The notes: a model not told the origin generated them from the letters alone. A stretch of DNA of 29,399 bases from Betaproteobacteria bacterium (GCA_009886305.1 QXZO01000153.1:1-29399), one strand, 5' to 3'. Shown: positions 1 to 8,808, counted from the stretch's first letter. Numbers and translations are program-made.

Positions 1-1
1 T

Positions 2-2284
2 TATGAGAATCGAAAGATCGTTAGAATTTCCGGAGAGGAAGCTCTTGGGTTAGGTGTCGTAAAACAGTCCACTGGTAATACGTTGGCTTTAGCTCAAGCA
101 GTAAGAGACTTGTTGCCGCAATTGATCAATGGCTTGCCTGACGGCATGTCGATGAAAGTGGCTTTCGATACATCTCAGTTCATATCCGCTGCGATTGATT
201 CTGTTTATAAGGTGTTGATTGAGGCATTAATCTTAGTGGTGCTTGTTATTTTTGTATTTTTAAGGAGCGTCAGAGCCACATTAATTCCCATTGTGACGAT
301 ACCCATCTCACTTATAGGCTCGTTCTTTTTTCTTTATATACTTGGATTCTCAATCAATGTTTTGACTTTGTTGGGTATTGTGCTGTCGGTAGGGTTAGTC
401 GTTGATGACGCCATCGTAATGCTCGAGAATATTCACCGCCATATTGAGGCGGGGATGAATCGATTTGAAGCTGCGATGAAGGGGGCTAAGGAAATCGGTT
501 TTGCGGTCGTCGCGATGACAATTACGTTGGTTGCTGTATTCACTCCACTCGTGTTTATAACAGGTCGGGTTGGGCAACTATTTGTAGAGTTTGCTCTGAC
601 AGTAGTTTCTGCTGTGGTGGTAAGTGGTTTTGTGGCATTAACACTAACGCCGATGATGTGCTCAATATTACTCAAGAAAAACGAAAATCATGGTTCAATG
701 TATAAAGCCAGTGAATTAATTTTTGAAAAAATTAATATTGGTTATACGGCTGTCTTAAGAGTGTTTCTGAAGTGGTGGTTCGTTGTCGTTGGCGTCTTTA
801 TTGTGGCAATTATAGCCATGCTTAGTTTATTTGCACAGTTAAAGCAAGAGCTTTCGCCGGTAGAGGATCGCGGCTTTTTCATGGCATTTGCGATCGCTCC
901 GGAAGGATCCACGATGGAGTACACAGATCGCTATATGAAACAGGTCGCAGGTATATTAGGGGCAGATGTTCCTGAGATTGAGACATTGTTTGAAGTTGTG
1001 GCTCCTGGCCTTGAGAGACCAAATCCTGTGAATTTCGCTATTGGATTCGCGATACTTGAGCACTGGGATACCAGAAAGCGTAATCAACTTGAAATTAGTA
1101 AACAAATTACTCCCAAGTTGTTTGGCGGTATACCAGGCGTTATTTCATTTGCTATTAATCCTTTATCTTTGGGGCAAAGCTTCACGGCTAAGGAGATAGA
1201 GTATGTAATTTATGGGAACTCATATGAGGAATTGCAGGGTCATGTTGATAAGGTGATGGCCAAGCTTAGAGCTTATCCTGGTATAACAGGTCTCGATACC
1301 GATCTAAAACTAAACAAGCCTCAACTGAGGGTCAATGTTGATCGAGAGAAGGCCGCATCAATGGGGATTTCCATGGCTACTATTGGGACTACAGTAGAGA
1401 CCCTGTTGGGTGGGCGTGATGTAACTCGGTATAAGCGTGAAGGTAAGCAGTATGACGTTGTACTGCAGATGGAGGATGCAAAACGACGCCAGCCAACAGA
1501 TTTAACATCAATCTACGTTCGTGCTAGGAGCGGACAGCTTGTTCAGCTATCTAATCTTGTAACTATTGAGGAGACTGTGACACCAAAGGAATTAAACCAC
1601 TTTAATAGATTCCGAGCCGCGATCATTAATGGCAATGTAGGTCCCGAAGCGAGTCAGGGCGAAGTTTTGGATTTCATCGATGCAATTGTAGCTGCAGAGC
1701 TACCTAAAAATGTTACGACTGATTTAAACGGATCTTCTAGAGAATACAGAGAGAGTGGGGACGAAATGAAGGTCACGTTAGTACTCGCGCTTATTTTCAT
1801 ATATCTCGTGCTTGCGGCTCAGTTTGAGAGTTTTATCGGTCCTTTTGTAATTATGCTCACGGTGCCTCTAGGATTTCTCGGGGCCCTTTTCGTAATGTGG
1901 CTAAATGCTAAGCTCGGCGACGGTGGCTCTCTGAATGTATACAGTCGGATTGGTCTAGTTATGCTCGTAGGCCTGATTACTAAGAACGGTATACTAATTG
2001 TCGAGTTTACAAACCAATTACGACGGGCTGGAAAAGAAAAAATAGAGGCAGTTTTAGAGGCTTCGACATTGAGGTTGCGACCAATTCTAATGACGGCTCT
2101 GGCAACTGTTCTAGGTGCTTTGCCGCTCGCTTTATCATCCGGTGCTGGCGCTGAGGCTCGGCGCGCTATTGGGTGGGTCATTGTTGGTGGCGTATCGATA
2201 GGTACGCTGCTAACTCTCTTTATTATTCCTGTGGCCTATTCACTTATTGTGCGGAATACACCTCGTGTCAGAGATGGAACGTAG
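2..2284 (+). CDS. RND-family efflux pump inner-membrane transporter, 3' part (5'-truncated by window)
   Basis: Proton-driven resistance-nodulation-division pump subunit of the AcrB/MexB type, acting in the inner membrane with a periplasmic adaptor and an outer-membrane channel. The frame is open from base 2, and the first 27 residues before the Met at base 83 already fit the family (GLGVVKQSTGNTL), so that Met is internal and the true start lies outside the window. About 760 residues are present. Visible are the transmembrane block with the VGLVVDDAIVMLENI motif, holding the two Asp of the proton relay, a central periplasmic porter region, and the second membrane block with GLITKNGIL, which contains the relay Lys. 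It ends just before a terminator and is convergent with the box genes, so it is an independent unit. The substrate cannot be told from the sequence. Confidence 0.93.
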   Translation, partial: YENRKIVRISGEEALGLGVVKQSTGNTLALAQAVRDLLPQLINGLPDGMSMKVAFDTSQFISAAIDSVYKVLIEALILVVLVIFVFLRSVRATLIPIVTIPISLIGSFFFLYILGFSINVLTLLGIVLSVGLVVDDAIVMLENIHRHIEAGMNRFEAAMKGAKEIGFAVVAMTITLVAVFTPLVFITGRVGQLFVEFALTVVSAVVVSGFVALTLTPMMCSILLKKNENHGSMYKASELIFEKINIGYTAVLRVFLKWWFVVVGVFIVAIIAMLSLFAQLKQELSPVEDRGFFMAFAIAPEGSTMEYTDRYMKQVAGILGADVPEIETLFEVVAPGLERPNPVNFAIGFAILEHWDTRKRNQLEISKQITPKLFGGIPGVISFAINPLSLGQSFTAKEIEYVIYGNSYEELQGHVDKVMAKLRAYPGITGLDTDLKLNKPQLRVNVDREKAASMGISMATIGTTVETLLGGRDVTRYKREGKQYDVVLQMEDAKRRQPTDLTSIYVRARSGQLVQLSNLVTIEETVTPKELNHFNRFRAAIINGNVGPEASQGEVLDFIDAIVAAELPKNVTTDLNGSSREYRESGDEMKVTLVLALIFIYLVLAAQFESFIGPFVIMLTVPLGFLGALFVMWLNAKLGDGGSLNVYSRIGLVMLVGLITKNGILIVEFTNQLRRAGKEKIEAVLEASTLRLRPILMTALATVLGALPLALSSGAGAEARRAIGWVIVGGVSIGTLLTLFIIPVAYSLIVRNTPRVRDGT

Positions 2285-2308
2285 GTGGGATGGAACTTAA
2301 AGTAAAGC

Positions 2309-2338
2309 ACGGGAGCGTAGGCTCCCGTTTTTTATTTT
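2309..2338 (+). terminator. Rho-independent terminator after the RND gene
   Basis: A GC-rich hairpin with stem CGGGAGC (2310-2316), loop GTAG and stem GCTCCCG (2321-2327), with one more A-T pair outside, is followed by TTTTTTATTTT. It lies 25 bases after the RND stop codon. The T tract runs into the last codons of boxB on the other strand. On the minus strand the tract after the hairpin is poorer in T, so termination of the boxB transcript here is possible but weaker. Confidence 0.9.
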
Positions 2339-3741
2339 AGTCGCACATATTCATAGTCAACGGGATTATTGTTGATGCCTCGATCAGGAGGCGCTATCCA
2401 TCCAGCCATTTTCCCAGGTTCAACCACGCGCTGCATCAGGCTCCTAATGAAAGCTCGATCTTGCTCGGTTGGCAGCCAACTAGGAATGCCCTTGTCGTAT
2501 TCCGTTTGGCTAACAGATTTTCCGGCGGGGTCTGTTGGAACGTTCGCCCAACTTCCAATCGTTCTATGAAAACGAGTGCTTGGCAACGTTAACGTAATGT
2601 CAAAATTAGCGCGCTTAATCATCATATTCCAACGTTTGATTCCAATTTCGCAGTCTTTCACGTAGGCCTCTCTGGTCACCTCATTCATTGCATTTCTTAG
2701 GTTGACCTGCTCCACACCATCGGGTGTGTCGATGTCATAGGTCCCATCGTTACAAACGTGATCCTCATATCGGCCTTCATCCGGTCGCCCTTTTATACCA
2801 CTCGCAAACGAAGAGGCAGCATTCGATGAAATTTCGGAGCCAAATAAATCCAAGGATGAGCTAAACCAAAAATTTAAATATTTTTGAAGTGTTACTAGAT
2901 CAACAGCTCCGTTTTCACGGACGGCATTTGGATCATCAGTACCTATTTCTTTCATTACTTCAAGACATCGTTTGATAACACGACCTACGCCAGTTTCCCC
3001 AACAAACATGTGATGGGCTTCCTCAGTCAGCATGAATTTACAGGTTCTTGCAAGGGGGTCAAATGCTGATTCGCTGAGACTTTTTAACTGAAACTTTCCA
3101 TCTCGATCAGTGAAGTAGGTGAACATGAAAAATGATAACCAGTCACTGATTGGTTCGTTGAATGTTCCTAAAATACGAGGGTTATCAGTATCTCCAGAGT
3201 GTCTGGCAAGGAGCTCTTCGGCTTCCTCTCTTCCATCTCGACCAAAGTAGCAATGAAGCAAGTACACCATTGCCCACAAGTGTCTTCCTTCCTCAACATT
3301 TACTTGGAATAAATTTCTTAGATCGTAAAGTGAGGGGCATGTTAGTCCTAGTAATCTCTGTTGCTCAACTGAGGCTGGTTCGGTATCCCCTTGAGTAACG
3401 ATAATTCTTCGAAATTGAGACCGCAATTCTCCGGGTACTTGTTGCCAAACAGGTTCGCCGAAGTGGTCGCCAAAACCAATAGTCCTATCCTTCATTTGAT
3501 CGGCAAGAAATATTCCCCAACGATAGTCAGGCATTTTTACATGTCCGTAACTAGCCCATCCTTTTGCATCTACCCCTACCGCGGTCCTTAAGTAAACGTC
3601 GTTCGATTGAAAATCCTTAGGGCCTTGTTCATCCCACCACTTTAGGAAATGTGGTTGCCAATGCTCTAATGCTCTTTGTAATTTTCTATCATTCGCAAGA
3701 TTCACATTATTAGGTATTTTATCGCTGTAATTGATGCTCAT
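2332..3741 (-). CDS. boxB: Benzoyl-CoA 2,3-epoxidase subunit B (BoxB)
   Basis: Class I diiron monooxygenase of the aerobic hybrid benzoate pathway. It inserts one oxygen atom into benzoyl-CoA to give 2,3-epoxybenzoyl-CoA, using electrons normally supplied by BoxA. The 469-residue length matches known BoxB (about 470), and family-typical stretches are plain: PNNVNL near the start, VTQGDTEPASVEQQR (115-129), FQVNVEEGRHLW (145-156) and FMLTEEAHH (236-244). By alignment from memory with the Azoarcus evansii enzyme (offset of one residue), the iron ligands would be E121, E151, H154, D212, E241 and H244; all are present. It is the last gene of boxR-boxC-boxB, 46 bases after boxC. Nothing suggests loss of function. 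No boxA is found in the window. Confidence 0.97.
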   Translation of the reverse strand: MSINYSDKIPNNVNLANDRKLQRALEHWQPHFLKWWDEQGPKDFQSNDVYLRTAVGVDAKGWASYGHVKMPDYRWGIFLADQMKDRTIGFGDHFGEPVWQQVPGELRSQFRRIIVTQGDTEPASVEQQRLLGLTCPSLYDLRNLFQVNVEEGRHLWAMVYLLHCYFGRDGREEAEELLARHSGDTDNPRILGTFNEPISDWLSFFMFTYFTDRDGKFQLKSLSESAFDPLARTCKFMLTEEAHHMFVGETGVGRVIKRCLEVMKEIGTDDPNAVRENGAVDLVTLQKYLNFWFSSSLDLFGSEISSNAASSFASGIKGRPDEGRYEDHVCNDGTYDIDTPDGVEQVNLRNAMNEVTREAYVKDCEIGIKRWNMMIKRANFDITLTLPSTRFHRTIGSWANVPTDPAGKSVSQTEYDKGIPSWLPTEQDRAFIRSLMQRVVEPGKMAGWIAPPDRGINNNPVDYEYVRLK

Positions 3742-3787
3742 AATTTTTTCTTTCAGAATTCGTCATATAAAAGATGTTGTAATTTGC

Positions 3788-5470
3788 CTAGATTCTTTGC
3801 CAGTTGAAAGCTGGTTTTGTCCCACTACCAAAAACCTTAAGCGCTCCTTGCTCACCTACGGCATTAGGGCGAATGAAGATCCAGTTCTGCCAAGCAGAAA
3901 GTCTCGCGAAGATTCTAGTTTCCATAGTCTCTGGACCAGAGAATCTTAAGTTGGCTTCCATGCCTGAGAGCGCGTCAGGAGATAAACTACTGCGCTCTTC
4001 GAGGGCGATCCGAATTTCATCGTCCCAATCTATGTCGTCGGGCGTAAACGTTACCAAACCTAAATTTAGTGAATCTTCTGCATTCAGAAGTTGCCCCACA
4101 AGCGGCGTTAATGCTTCAAATTGATTGTCGTGGTCATAAAAACGATTTTGGAGTCTGGAGAGATGATTGACCATTGGGAAGCTGCCAAAATTTACTTGTG
4201 ATAGAGCTATACTCGGTTTTTTGCCGCTTTCCGTTTCTGAAAGCATAAAGATACGATCTGAGGAAAGGGCAATTTCTAATAATGTGCCCGCGAAGCACGA
4301 GCCTTCATCGATAAGTGAAAATATTGTTCTTGACGACACATCGAGGCGAGCTAGGGTGCGGCGTAAATACCCCAGAGTCTCTTTTACAAACCAATTATCT
4401 TTATGTTCGTCCAATATGCGATCCATCTCAAGGGTGTCCTCGATGCTGCCGCTTGTTCGGAAAATCCAAGTTCCTATCTCCAGCTCATTCGTACGCAATA
4501 ACAGGATCGCATCGTCTAGTTCTCGCGCAAACGCGAGCGGCCACCAAGACGCTCCTTCATTATGAATGGCATCCAAATCTGCCGACAATGAAGCAGGAGG
4601 CGCTTTAATAGTTATAGATGCCGTCCGTGAGGCTCTGTTGATAGCAACATCAATTATTGAGTAATGTATTCCATCATTGTCTATAGTTCTCTTTAACCTC
4701 TTAAGATTCACGCCGACCGCCTCGGTTGGTCGCATACTCTGGGCGGTCAATTCCGAAATCAATTGACTTTGTGCCTCGCCGAACATGTTTGGTTTGGCGA
4801 TGTCGTCTACGAGACCCCATGTTTTGGCACGATCAGCCCGGACGCCTTCGCTTGTTGAGCAAAATACGTCTGCTAGGTCTCTTCTCACTTTCCTCTTGTC
4901 AATAATCCGAGTCAGCCCCCCAGTGCCGGGTAGAACGCCTAGAAGCGGTACTTCTGGGAGGCTCACGCTGGAGGAGCGATCATCGATCATGAGTAATTTA
5001 TCGCATGCTAGCGCAAGTTCGTATCCCCCGCCCGCGATAGTGCCGTTAATCGCCGCTAAAAACTTGAGACCTTCATGCCTGCTTGAGTCTTCAATGCCGT
5101 TTCGAGTTTCATTGGTGAACTTGCAGAAGTTAACTTTCCAAGGATGGCTGGATTGCCCGAGCATATATATGTTTGCTCCGGAGCAAAACATCCTCTCTTT
5201 AGCTGAAGTAATGACGACACATTTAACCTTCGGGTGTTCGAATCTGATTCGATTGATAGCGTCATAGAGCTCTATGTCAACGCCCAAGTCGTAGGAATTG
5301 AGCTTGAGTTTGTATCCGGGCTTGAGCCCTTCATCCTCGTTTACATCCATGCTCAAGATTGCGGTACTTTCCGCGATTGAAAGCGTCCAATGTTTGTATT
5401 CGTCTGGATTGGTATCGAATACCACTCTTTCAGTAATGGGTAACTCTTTTGTTTGGACTGGTGGTTGCAT
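3788..5470 (-). CDS. boxC: 2,3-epoxybenzoyl-CoA dihydrolase / benzoyl-CoA-dihydrodiol lyase (BoxC)
   Basis: Ring-opening enzyme of the hybrid benzoate pathway. It takes the 2,3-epoxybenzoyl-CoA made by BoxB plus two waters to 3,4-dehydroadipyl-CoA semialdehyde and formate. The protein is 560 residues, the usual BoxC length, and has the enoyl-CoA hydratase (crotonase) fold: CoA and oxyanion-hole segments at FCSGANIYMLGQ (95-106) and AINGTIAGGGYELALACD (140-157), then PEVPLLGVLPGTGGLTR (172-188). The C-terminal half is a second, degenerate crotonase-like domain, as in other BoxC. It begins 18 bases after boxR and is followed 46 bases later by boxB, so the three should be cotranscribed. Ribosome-binding sequence is weak before this ATG, which suggests coupling to boxR translation. 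Confidence 0.96.
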   Translation of the reverse strand: MQPPVQTKELPITERVVFDTNPDEYKHWTLSIAESTAILSMDVNEDEGLKPGYKLKLNSYDLGVDIELYDAINRIRFEHPKVKCVVITSAKERMFCSGANIYMLGQSSHPWKVNFCKFTNETRNGIEDSSRHEGLKFLAAINGTIAGGGYELALACDKLLMIDDRSSSVSLPEVPLLGVLPGTGGLTRIIDKRKVRRDLADVFCSTSEGVRADRAKTWGLVDDIAKPNMFGEAQSQLISELTAQSMRPTEAVGVNLKRLKRTIDNDGIHYSIIDVAINRASRTASITIKAPPASLSADLDAIHNEGASWWPLAFARELDDAILLLRTNELEIGTWIFRTSGSIEDTLEMDRILDEHKDNWFVKETLGYLRRTLARLDVSSRTIFSLIDEGSCFAGTLLEIALSSDRIFMLSETESGKKPSIALSQVNFGSFPMVNHLSRLQNRFYDHDNQFEALTPLVGQLLNAEDSLNLGLVTFTPDDIDWDDEIRIALEERSSLSPDALSGMEANLRFSGPETMETRIFARLSAWQNWIFIRPNAVGEQGALKVFGSGTKPAFNWQRI

Positions 5471-5488
5471 GGTTGTAAAGTGCCCGAT

Positions 5489-6424
5489 TTAATTTGTGTG
5501 TTGAATCAACTTTCGAAGCGTGCGGTCTGCAAGAATTTGACTAGCAATGATCCCGGGAGACTTCCCGTCAGTCGTCACTGCCAAATCTGACTTCTCGTAA
5601 CTTGATTGTCGCTTGAGGAGAATGTTTTTTAATTGGTCCATAGCTCTATTATTGCCGGCTATGGGTCTGAGATCTCCTTGCGCGACAACTCTGTCCATAT
5701 GTTCTTTTGGAGAGGCTTTTAACCATACCGTGTAGCACGTAGATAGCAGGAGATCATAAACCGTTTGATCTTGAACGATGCTTCCACCTGTCGAAATGAT
5801 GCAATTACTCCCGTTACCAAGTAAATTTTCCAGGCAGGTTTTCTCTAAATTTCTGTAGCCTTCTTGGCCATAAGTGATAAAAATTTCTGAAAGTGGGGCA
5901 TCTGCAAGTTTCTCGATTTCTCTATCAATCTCAATAAATGGAATGTCTAAAATATTGGAAAGTCTTTGACCAACTGTTGTTTTCCCGGCGCCTTTGAGTC
6001 CAATCAGAGCAATCCGATAGCTGCGGCTCGCTGGAGAGTTTCGTAGCTCTTTCAGTAGCTGATCTTTGAATCTGTTTCGGTCGGAACTCGTTAACCCTGC
6101 TAGCAACCCAAGTAAGAGGCGTGATTCGGAGTTGACGGGCGCTGAATTTGAGATAAGAACTTCTGGTTCAACGTCAAGAGATTGGGCTACTTGGCGTAAA
6201 AGCGCGATGGATACGTTACCTTGCCCGGATTCCAAGAGTGCGAGATACCTCTCTGATACCCCTGAATACTCTGATAAAACCTTCCTGGTAAATTTTTTTT
6301 CTTTGCGAATCTTTTTAACTCTCGATCCAACCAGCATTAGGAATTCAGAGTTGGCTGTTTCCCGCGGGTTTGATGGCTCACTAGAGCCACGGATAATCCC
6401 ATTATGATTCAAAGTTTCAAGCAT
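5489..6424 (-). CDS. boxR: BoxR/BzdR-type repressor: XRE helix-turn-helix plus shikimate-kinase-like domain
   Basis: Transcriptional regulator of aerobic benzoate degradation. In the characterised family (BzdR and BoxR of Azoarcus/Aromatoleum) the protein represses the catabolic promoters until benzoyl-CoA binds the kinase-like domain. The 311 residues show an XRE-type HTH at about 33-88 (VKKIRKEKKFTRKVLSEYSG and onward), a linker, and a shikimate-kinase-like domain with a P-loop GLKGAGKTT at 142-150 and IISTGGSIV further on. It is first in the boxR-boxC-boxB operon and divergent from the flavodoxin/ligase operon. An AGGAAG ribosome-binding site lies shortly before its ATG. The 223-base divergent region contains two identical 18-bp near-palindromes that begin with TGCA, fitting what is known of BzdR targets. 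Autoregulation is likely. Confidence 0.93.
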   Translation of the reverse strand: MLETLNHNGIIRGSSEPSNPRETANSEFLMLVGSRVKKIRKEKKFTRKVLSEYSGVSERYLALLESGQGNVSIALLRQVAQSLDVEPEVLISNSAPVNSESRLLLGLLAGLTSSDRNRFKDQLLKELRNSPASRSYRIALIGLKGAGKTTVGQRLSNILDIPFIEIDREIEKLADAPLSEIFITYGQEGYRNLEKTCLENLLGNGSNCIISTGGSIVQDQTVYDLLLSTCYTVWLKASPKEHMDRVVAQGDLRPIAGNNRAMDQLKNILLKRQSSYEKSDLAVTTDGKSPGIIASQILADRTLRKLIQHTN

Positions 6425-6507
6425 AACTTAATCTTCCTACGTCGATTTATGATTTACCACTATCTGTAGGGCTAGACACGAATGACGTAATCAAGTTCAT
6501 TATTAAT

Positions 6508-6525
6508 TGCAATATATTACATATT
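6508..6525. promoter_or_regulatory. Candidate BoxR operator 1 (boxR-proximal)
   Basis: TGCAATATATTACATATT, identical in all 18 bases to the sequence at 6597-6614. Its first 14 bases are nearly palindromic: TGCAATATATTACA matches its own reverse complement at 12 of 14 positions, as expected for a dimeric HTH protein. It starts with TGCA, the core reported for BzdR/BoxR operators. It lies 84 bases upstream of the boxR start, in position to control the boxRCB promoter. BoxR as the ligand is inferred from location and motif only. Confidence 0.72.
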
Positions 6526-6567
6526 GAGAAATTCTTATTGAATGATACTACAAATTTTGGAAAACTG

Positions 6568-6573
6568 TATAAT
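6568..6573 (+). promoter_or_regulatory. Possible -10 element of the flavodoxin/ligase operon
   Basis: A perfect TATAAT lies between the two 18-bp repeats, about 75 bases before the flavodoxin start. No good -35 is found at normal spacing: TTGAAT at 6538-6543 is 24 bases away. The promoter is therefore weak on paper or uses another element. If this -10 is used, the repeat at 6597-6614 would lie just downstream of the transcription start, where a bound repressor blocks initiation or early elongation. Confidence 0.35.
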
Positions 6574-6596
6574 AACTCATCAATATTATTATTATA

Positions 6597-6614
6597 TGCA
6601 ATATATTACATATT
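6597..6614. promoter_or_regulatory. Candidate BoxR operator 2 (flavodoxin-proximal)
   Basis: Second exact copy of TGCAATATATTACATATT, in the same orientation as the first, with 89 bases between their starts. It sits 33 bases before the flavodoxin ATG and just ahead of its GGAG ribosome-binding site. One copy near each divergent transcription unit implies that a single regulator controls both boxRCB and the flavodoxin/ligase/transport operon. I found no further copy of this 18-mer in the window. Confidence 0.72.
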
Positions 6615-6647
6615 AATTTACTAACTTTTTGGAGTAGTGACAAACAT

Positions 6648-7121
6648 ATGAGTAAAAAAATCAAAATTCTAATTGGCACCATGACTGGTAATGCACAATT
6701 GGTAGCTCAAGAACTAGAGTTGAGATTCGATGGAGAAGGAATCGAGGTCGAGACGGTCGATATGGATCGTTTGACCCCCGAAGTATTTGAAAGTAACTAC
6801 ATACATTTAATTTGTACATCCACGTATGGACAGGGCGATGTTCCAGACAATGCTAGAGCCTTTATTGAGGCTATAGATGAATCAAGACCTGATCTCAGGA
6901 GCATACGTTACGGCGTGATTGCCCTAGGGGACCTTACTTACTCTGAGACATATTGCTTCGGCGGGAAGCGTTTTGATACGCTTTTAAATGAGTGCGGAGC
7001 GGTTCGAATAGGCGATATACTATTACACGACGCCAGCTCCGGCACAATGCCGGAAGAGGAGGCTGCTGATTGGTCAGAGGAATGGTTGGCATCATGTGAG
7101 GACATCTGGTGCCAAAAGTGA
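6648..7121 (+). CDS. MioC-like flavodoxin, candidate electron carrier of the benzoate pathway
   Basis: Small FMN protein of 157 residues resembling MioC and the flavodoxin domain of sulfite reductase/P450 reductase flavoproteins. FMN-binding segments are visible: phosphate loop TMTGNAQ (11-17), the first isoalloxazine loop STYGQGDVPDN (58-68) and the second, ALGDLTYSETYCFGGKRFD (92-110). A GGAG ribosome-binding site precedes the ATG. It is the first gene after the divergent control region and lies 46 bases before the benzoate-CoA ligase, so it should be induced with the box genes. Because boxA is not in the window, a role in passing electrons to BoxB is attractive, but this is inference from position; a general housekeeping role is the alternative. 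Confidence 0.9.
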   Translation: MSKKIKILIGTMTGNAQLVAQELELRFDGEGIEVETVDMDRLTPEVFESNYIHLICTSTYGQGDVPDNARAFIEAIDESRPDLRSIRYGVIALGDLTYSETYCFGGKRFDTLLNECGAVRIGDILLHDASSGTMPEEEAADWSEEWLASCEDIWCQK

Positions 7122-7167
7122 GTAATCTTGGTAAATAAAATCTTATTTTAATGTGGAGAGATATAGT

Positions 7168-8787
7168 GTGTTAAGCACCTGCACCGCGAAGTTAGAGAGC
7201 TACTCGTCTGATCAATCTACGAGCCCTCCGGTTATCCATATGCCCAGAGCTTTTAATGCCGCGCACGATCTTCTGGAACGTAATATTCTCGCGGGTCGAT
7301 CTAAGAAAATCGCTTACATTGACGACGCTGGACGGTATACATATGAAGATCTGATGACACGAGCGAACCAGTCCGGTAATGCCCTCCGGGCTCTCGGCTT
7401 AAAGATGGAGGACCGTGTCATGCTCATACAATCCGACACGATTGATTTCCCTGCTGTATTTCTTGGGGCTATCAAGGTAGGGGTTGTCCCAATTGCGGTG
7501 AACACATTGCTTACTCCAGATGATTACGATTTCATGATGGAGGACAGTAGAGCGAAGGTGCTGATCGTGACATCTTCGCTTCTTGAAAAACTAAGTAAGG
7601 CAATTTCTAACTCAAAACATTTGGAACACATTATCGTTTCAGGGGAAGAGGTACCTCAATATCAACATTTGCAAAGTCTTCAAAGCGAGGCGCATCGTGA
7701 TTGCGATCCCGCTGTAACGTCATGCGACGATACCTGTTTTTGGCTATATTCATCAGGTTCAACAGGAACTCCGAAGGGGACACTTCATGTACATTCAAGC
7801 TTAGCTTATACCGCTGAGCTCTATGCCAAGCCAGTGTTAGGTATTAGAGAAACTGATGTCGTTTTTTCCGCTGCCAAATTATTTTTCGCTTATGGTTTGG
7901 GTAACGGTCTTACATTTCCTCTATCTGTTGGAGCTACAACCGTCTTGATGTCCGAGAGACCTACACCTGAGTCGGTATTTAAGAGGTTGATAGAACATAA
8001 ACCCACGATATTTTATGGGGTTCCAACTTTATTCGGTGCGATGTTAGCAAGTGATCAGTTGCCCAGCCGCGATGAAGTTTCGATTCGAGTGGCGACCTCT
8101 GCCGGAGAGGCGCTACCTGCAGAGATCGGAAACCGTTGGACATCACATTTCGGGAGCGAGATACTGGATGGAATCGGTTCCACGGAGATGTTGCACATCT
8201 TCTTGTCAAATCGGCCTGGAGATCTTCGATACGGTAGCACGGGGAAGCCTGTCCCAGGTTACGAAATACGACTAGTTGATGAAGATGGCCATAGTGTTCC
8301 TGTTGGAGAGCTTGGGGAGCTGCAGATTAAAGGACCTTCAGCGGCAAACCTTTATTGGAACCAGAGGCAGAAGTCACGGGAAACGTTTTGTGGCGAGTGG
8401 ACTCGTGCTGGTGACAAGTATAGTGTGGATAGTGGAGGGTTTTATACTTACGGAGGCCGGTCAGACGATATGCTTAAGGTGAGTGGTTTATACGTCTCAC
8501 CGTTTGAAGTAGAAGGAGTTCTGGTGTCACATGCCGCCATACTTGAGGCAGCTGTAGTGGGTGACGAAGATGAAGACAGACTTACAAAGCCCAGAGCGTA
8601 TGTGGTGTTGGTGGATTCAACCCTAGGATCGTTAGAACTAGTGAAAGAACTGAAAGAATATGTTAAGTCAAAACTAGCGCCATTTAAATATCCCAGGTGG
8701 ATTGAGTTTGTTGGTGAGCTACCGAAAACTGCGACGGGTAAAATTCAACGATTTAAGTTACGGCAGAAAGCCAAAATAGAGCAATAA
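7168..8787 (+). CDS. bclA: Benzoate-CoA ligase (AMP-forming)
   Basis: Activates benzoate with ATP and CoA to benzoyl-CoA, the entry step for BoxB and the signal for BoxR. About 539 residues, as usual for this family. Motifs of the acyl-adenylate-forming superfamily: SSGSTGTPKGTLHVHSS around 195-211, GIGSTEMLH in the central part, and a C-terminal PKTATGKIQRFKL carrying the adenylation Lys (about K525). The frame opens at GTG 7153, but GTG 7168 is preceded at 7 bases by GGAGAG, so I choose 7168; a Met further in at RAFNAAHDLL, where the conserved region begins, is possible. The overlapping ATG at 7151 is in a frame that stops after seven codons. The next gene starts 21 bases later. Related aryl acids cannot be excluded as substrates. 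Confidence 0.93.
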   Translation: MLSTCTAKLESYSSDQSTSPPVIHMPRAFNAAHDLLERNILAGRSKKIAYIDDAGRYTYEDLMTRANQSGNALRALGLKMEDRVMLIQSDTIDFPAVFLGAIKVGVVPIAVNTLLTPDDYDFMMEDSRAKVLIVTSSLLEKLSKAISNSKHLEHIIVSGEEVPQYQHLQSLQSEAHRDCDPAVTSCDDTCFWLYSSGSTGTPKGTLHVHSSLAYTAELYAKPVLGIRETDVVFSAAKLFFAYGLGNGLTFPLSVGATTVLMSERPTPESVFKRLIEHKPTIFYGVPTLFGAMLASDQLPSRDEVSIRVATSAGEALPAEIGNRWTSHFGSEILDGIGSTEMLHIFLSNRPGDLRYGSTGKPVPGYEIRLVDEDGHSVPVGELGELQIKGPSAANLYWNQRQKSRETFCGEWTRAGDKYSVDSGGFYTYGGRSDDMLKVSGLYVSPFEVEGVLVSHAAILEAAVVGDEDEDRLTKPRAYVVLVDSTLGSLELVKELKEYVKSKLAPFKYPRWIEFVGELPKTATGKIQRFKLRQKAKIEQ

Positions 8788-8808
8788 GGAAGTTTAAAGG
8801 GGAATAAA

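Noticed and set aside
83..85. Base 83 as the start of the RND gene
   Set aside because: It is not a proper start: the frame is open upstream to base 2 and encodes family-typical sequence, so the gene is cut by the window edge.
1819..2181. 120-codon minus-strand frame inside the RND gene
   Set aside because: Antisense to the conserved second membrane block of the pump; low-complexity, Arg/Pro-rich translation typical of a shadow frame.
4785..5267. Long open frame of 160 codons on the plus strand inside boxC
   Set aside because: It lies wholly antisense to boxC, whose protein is clearly conserved over the same span. The plus-strand peptide has no recognisable domain.
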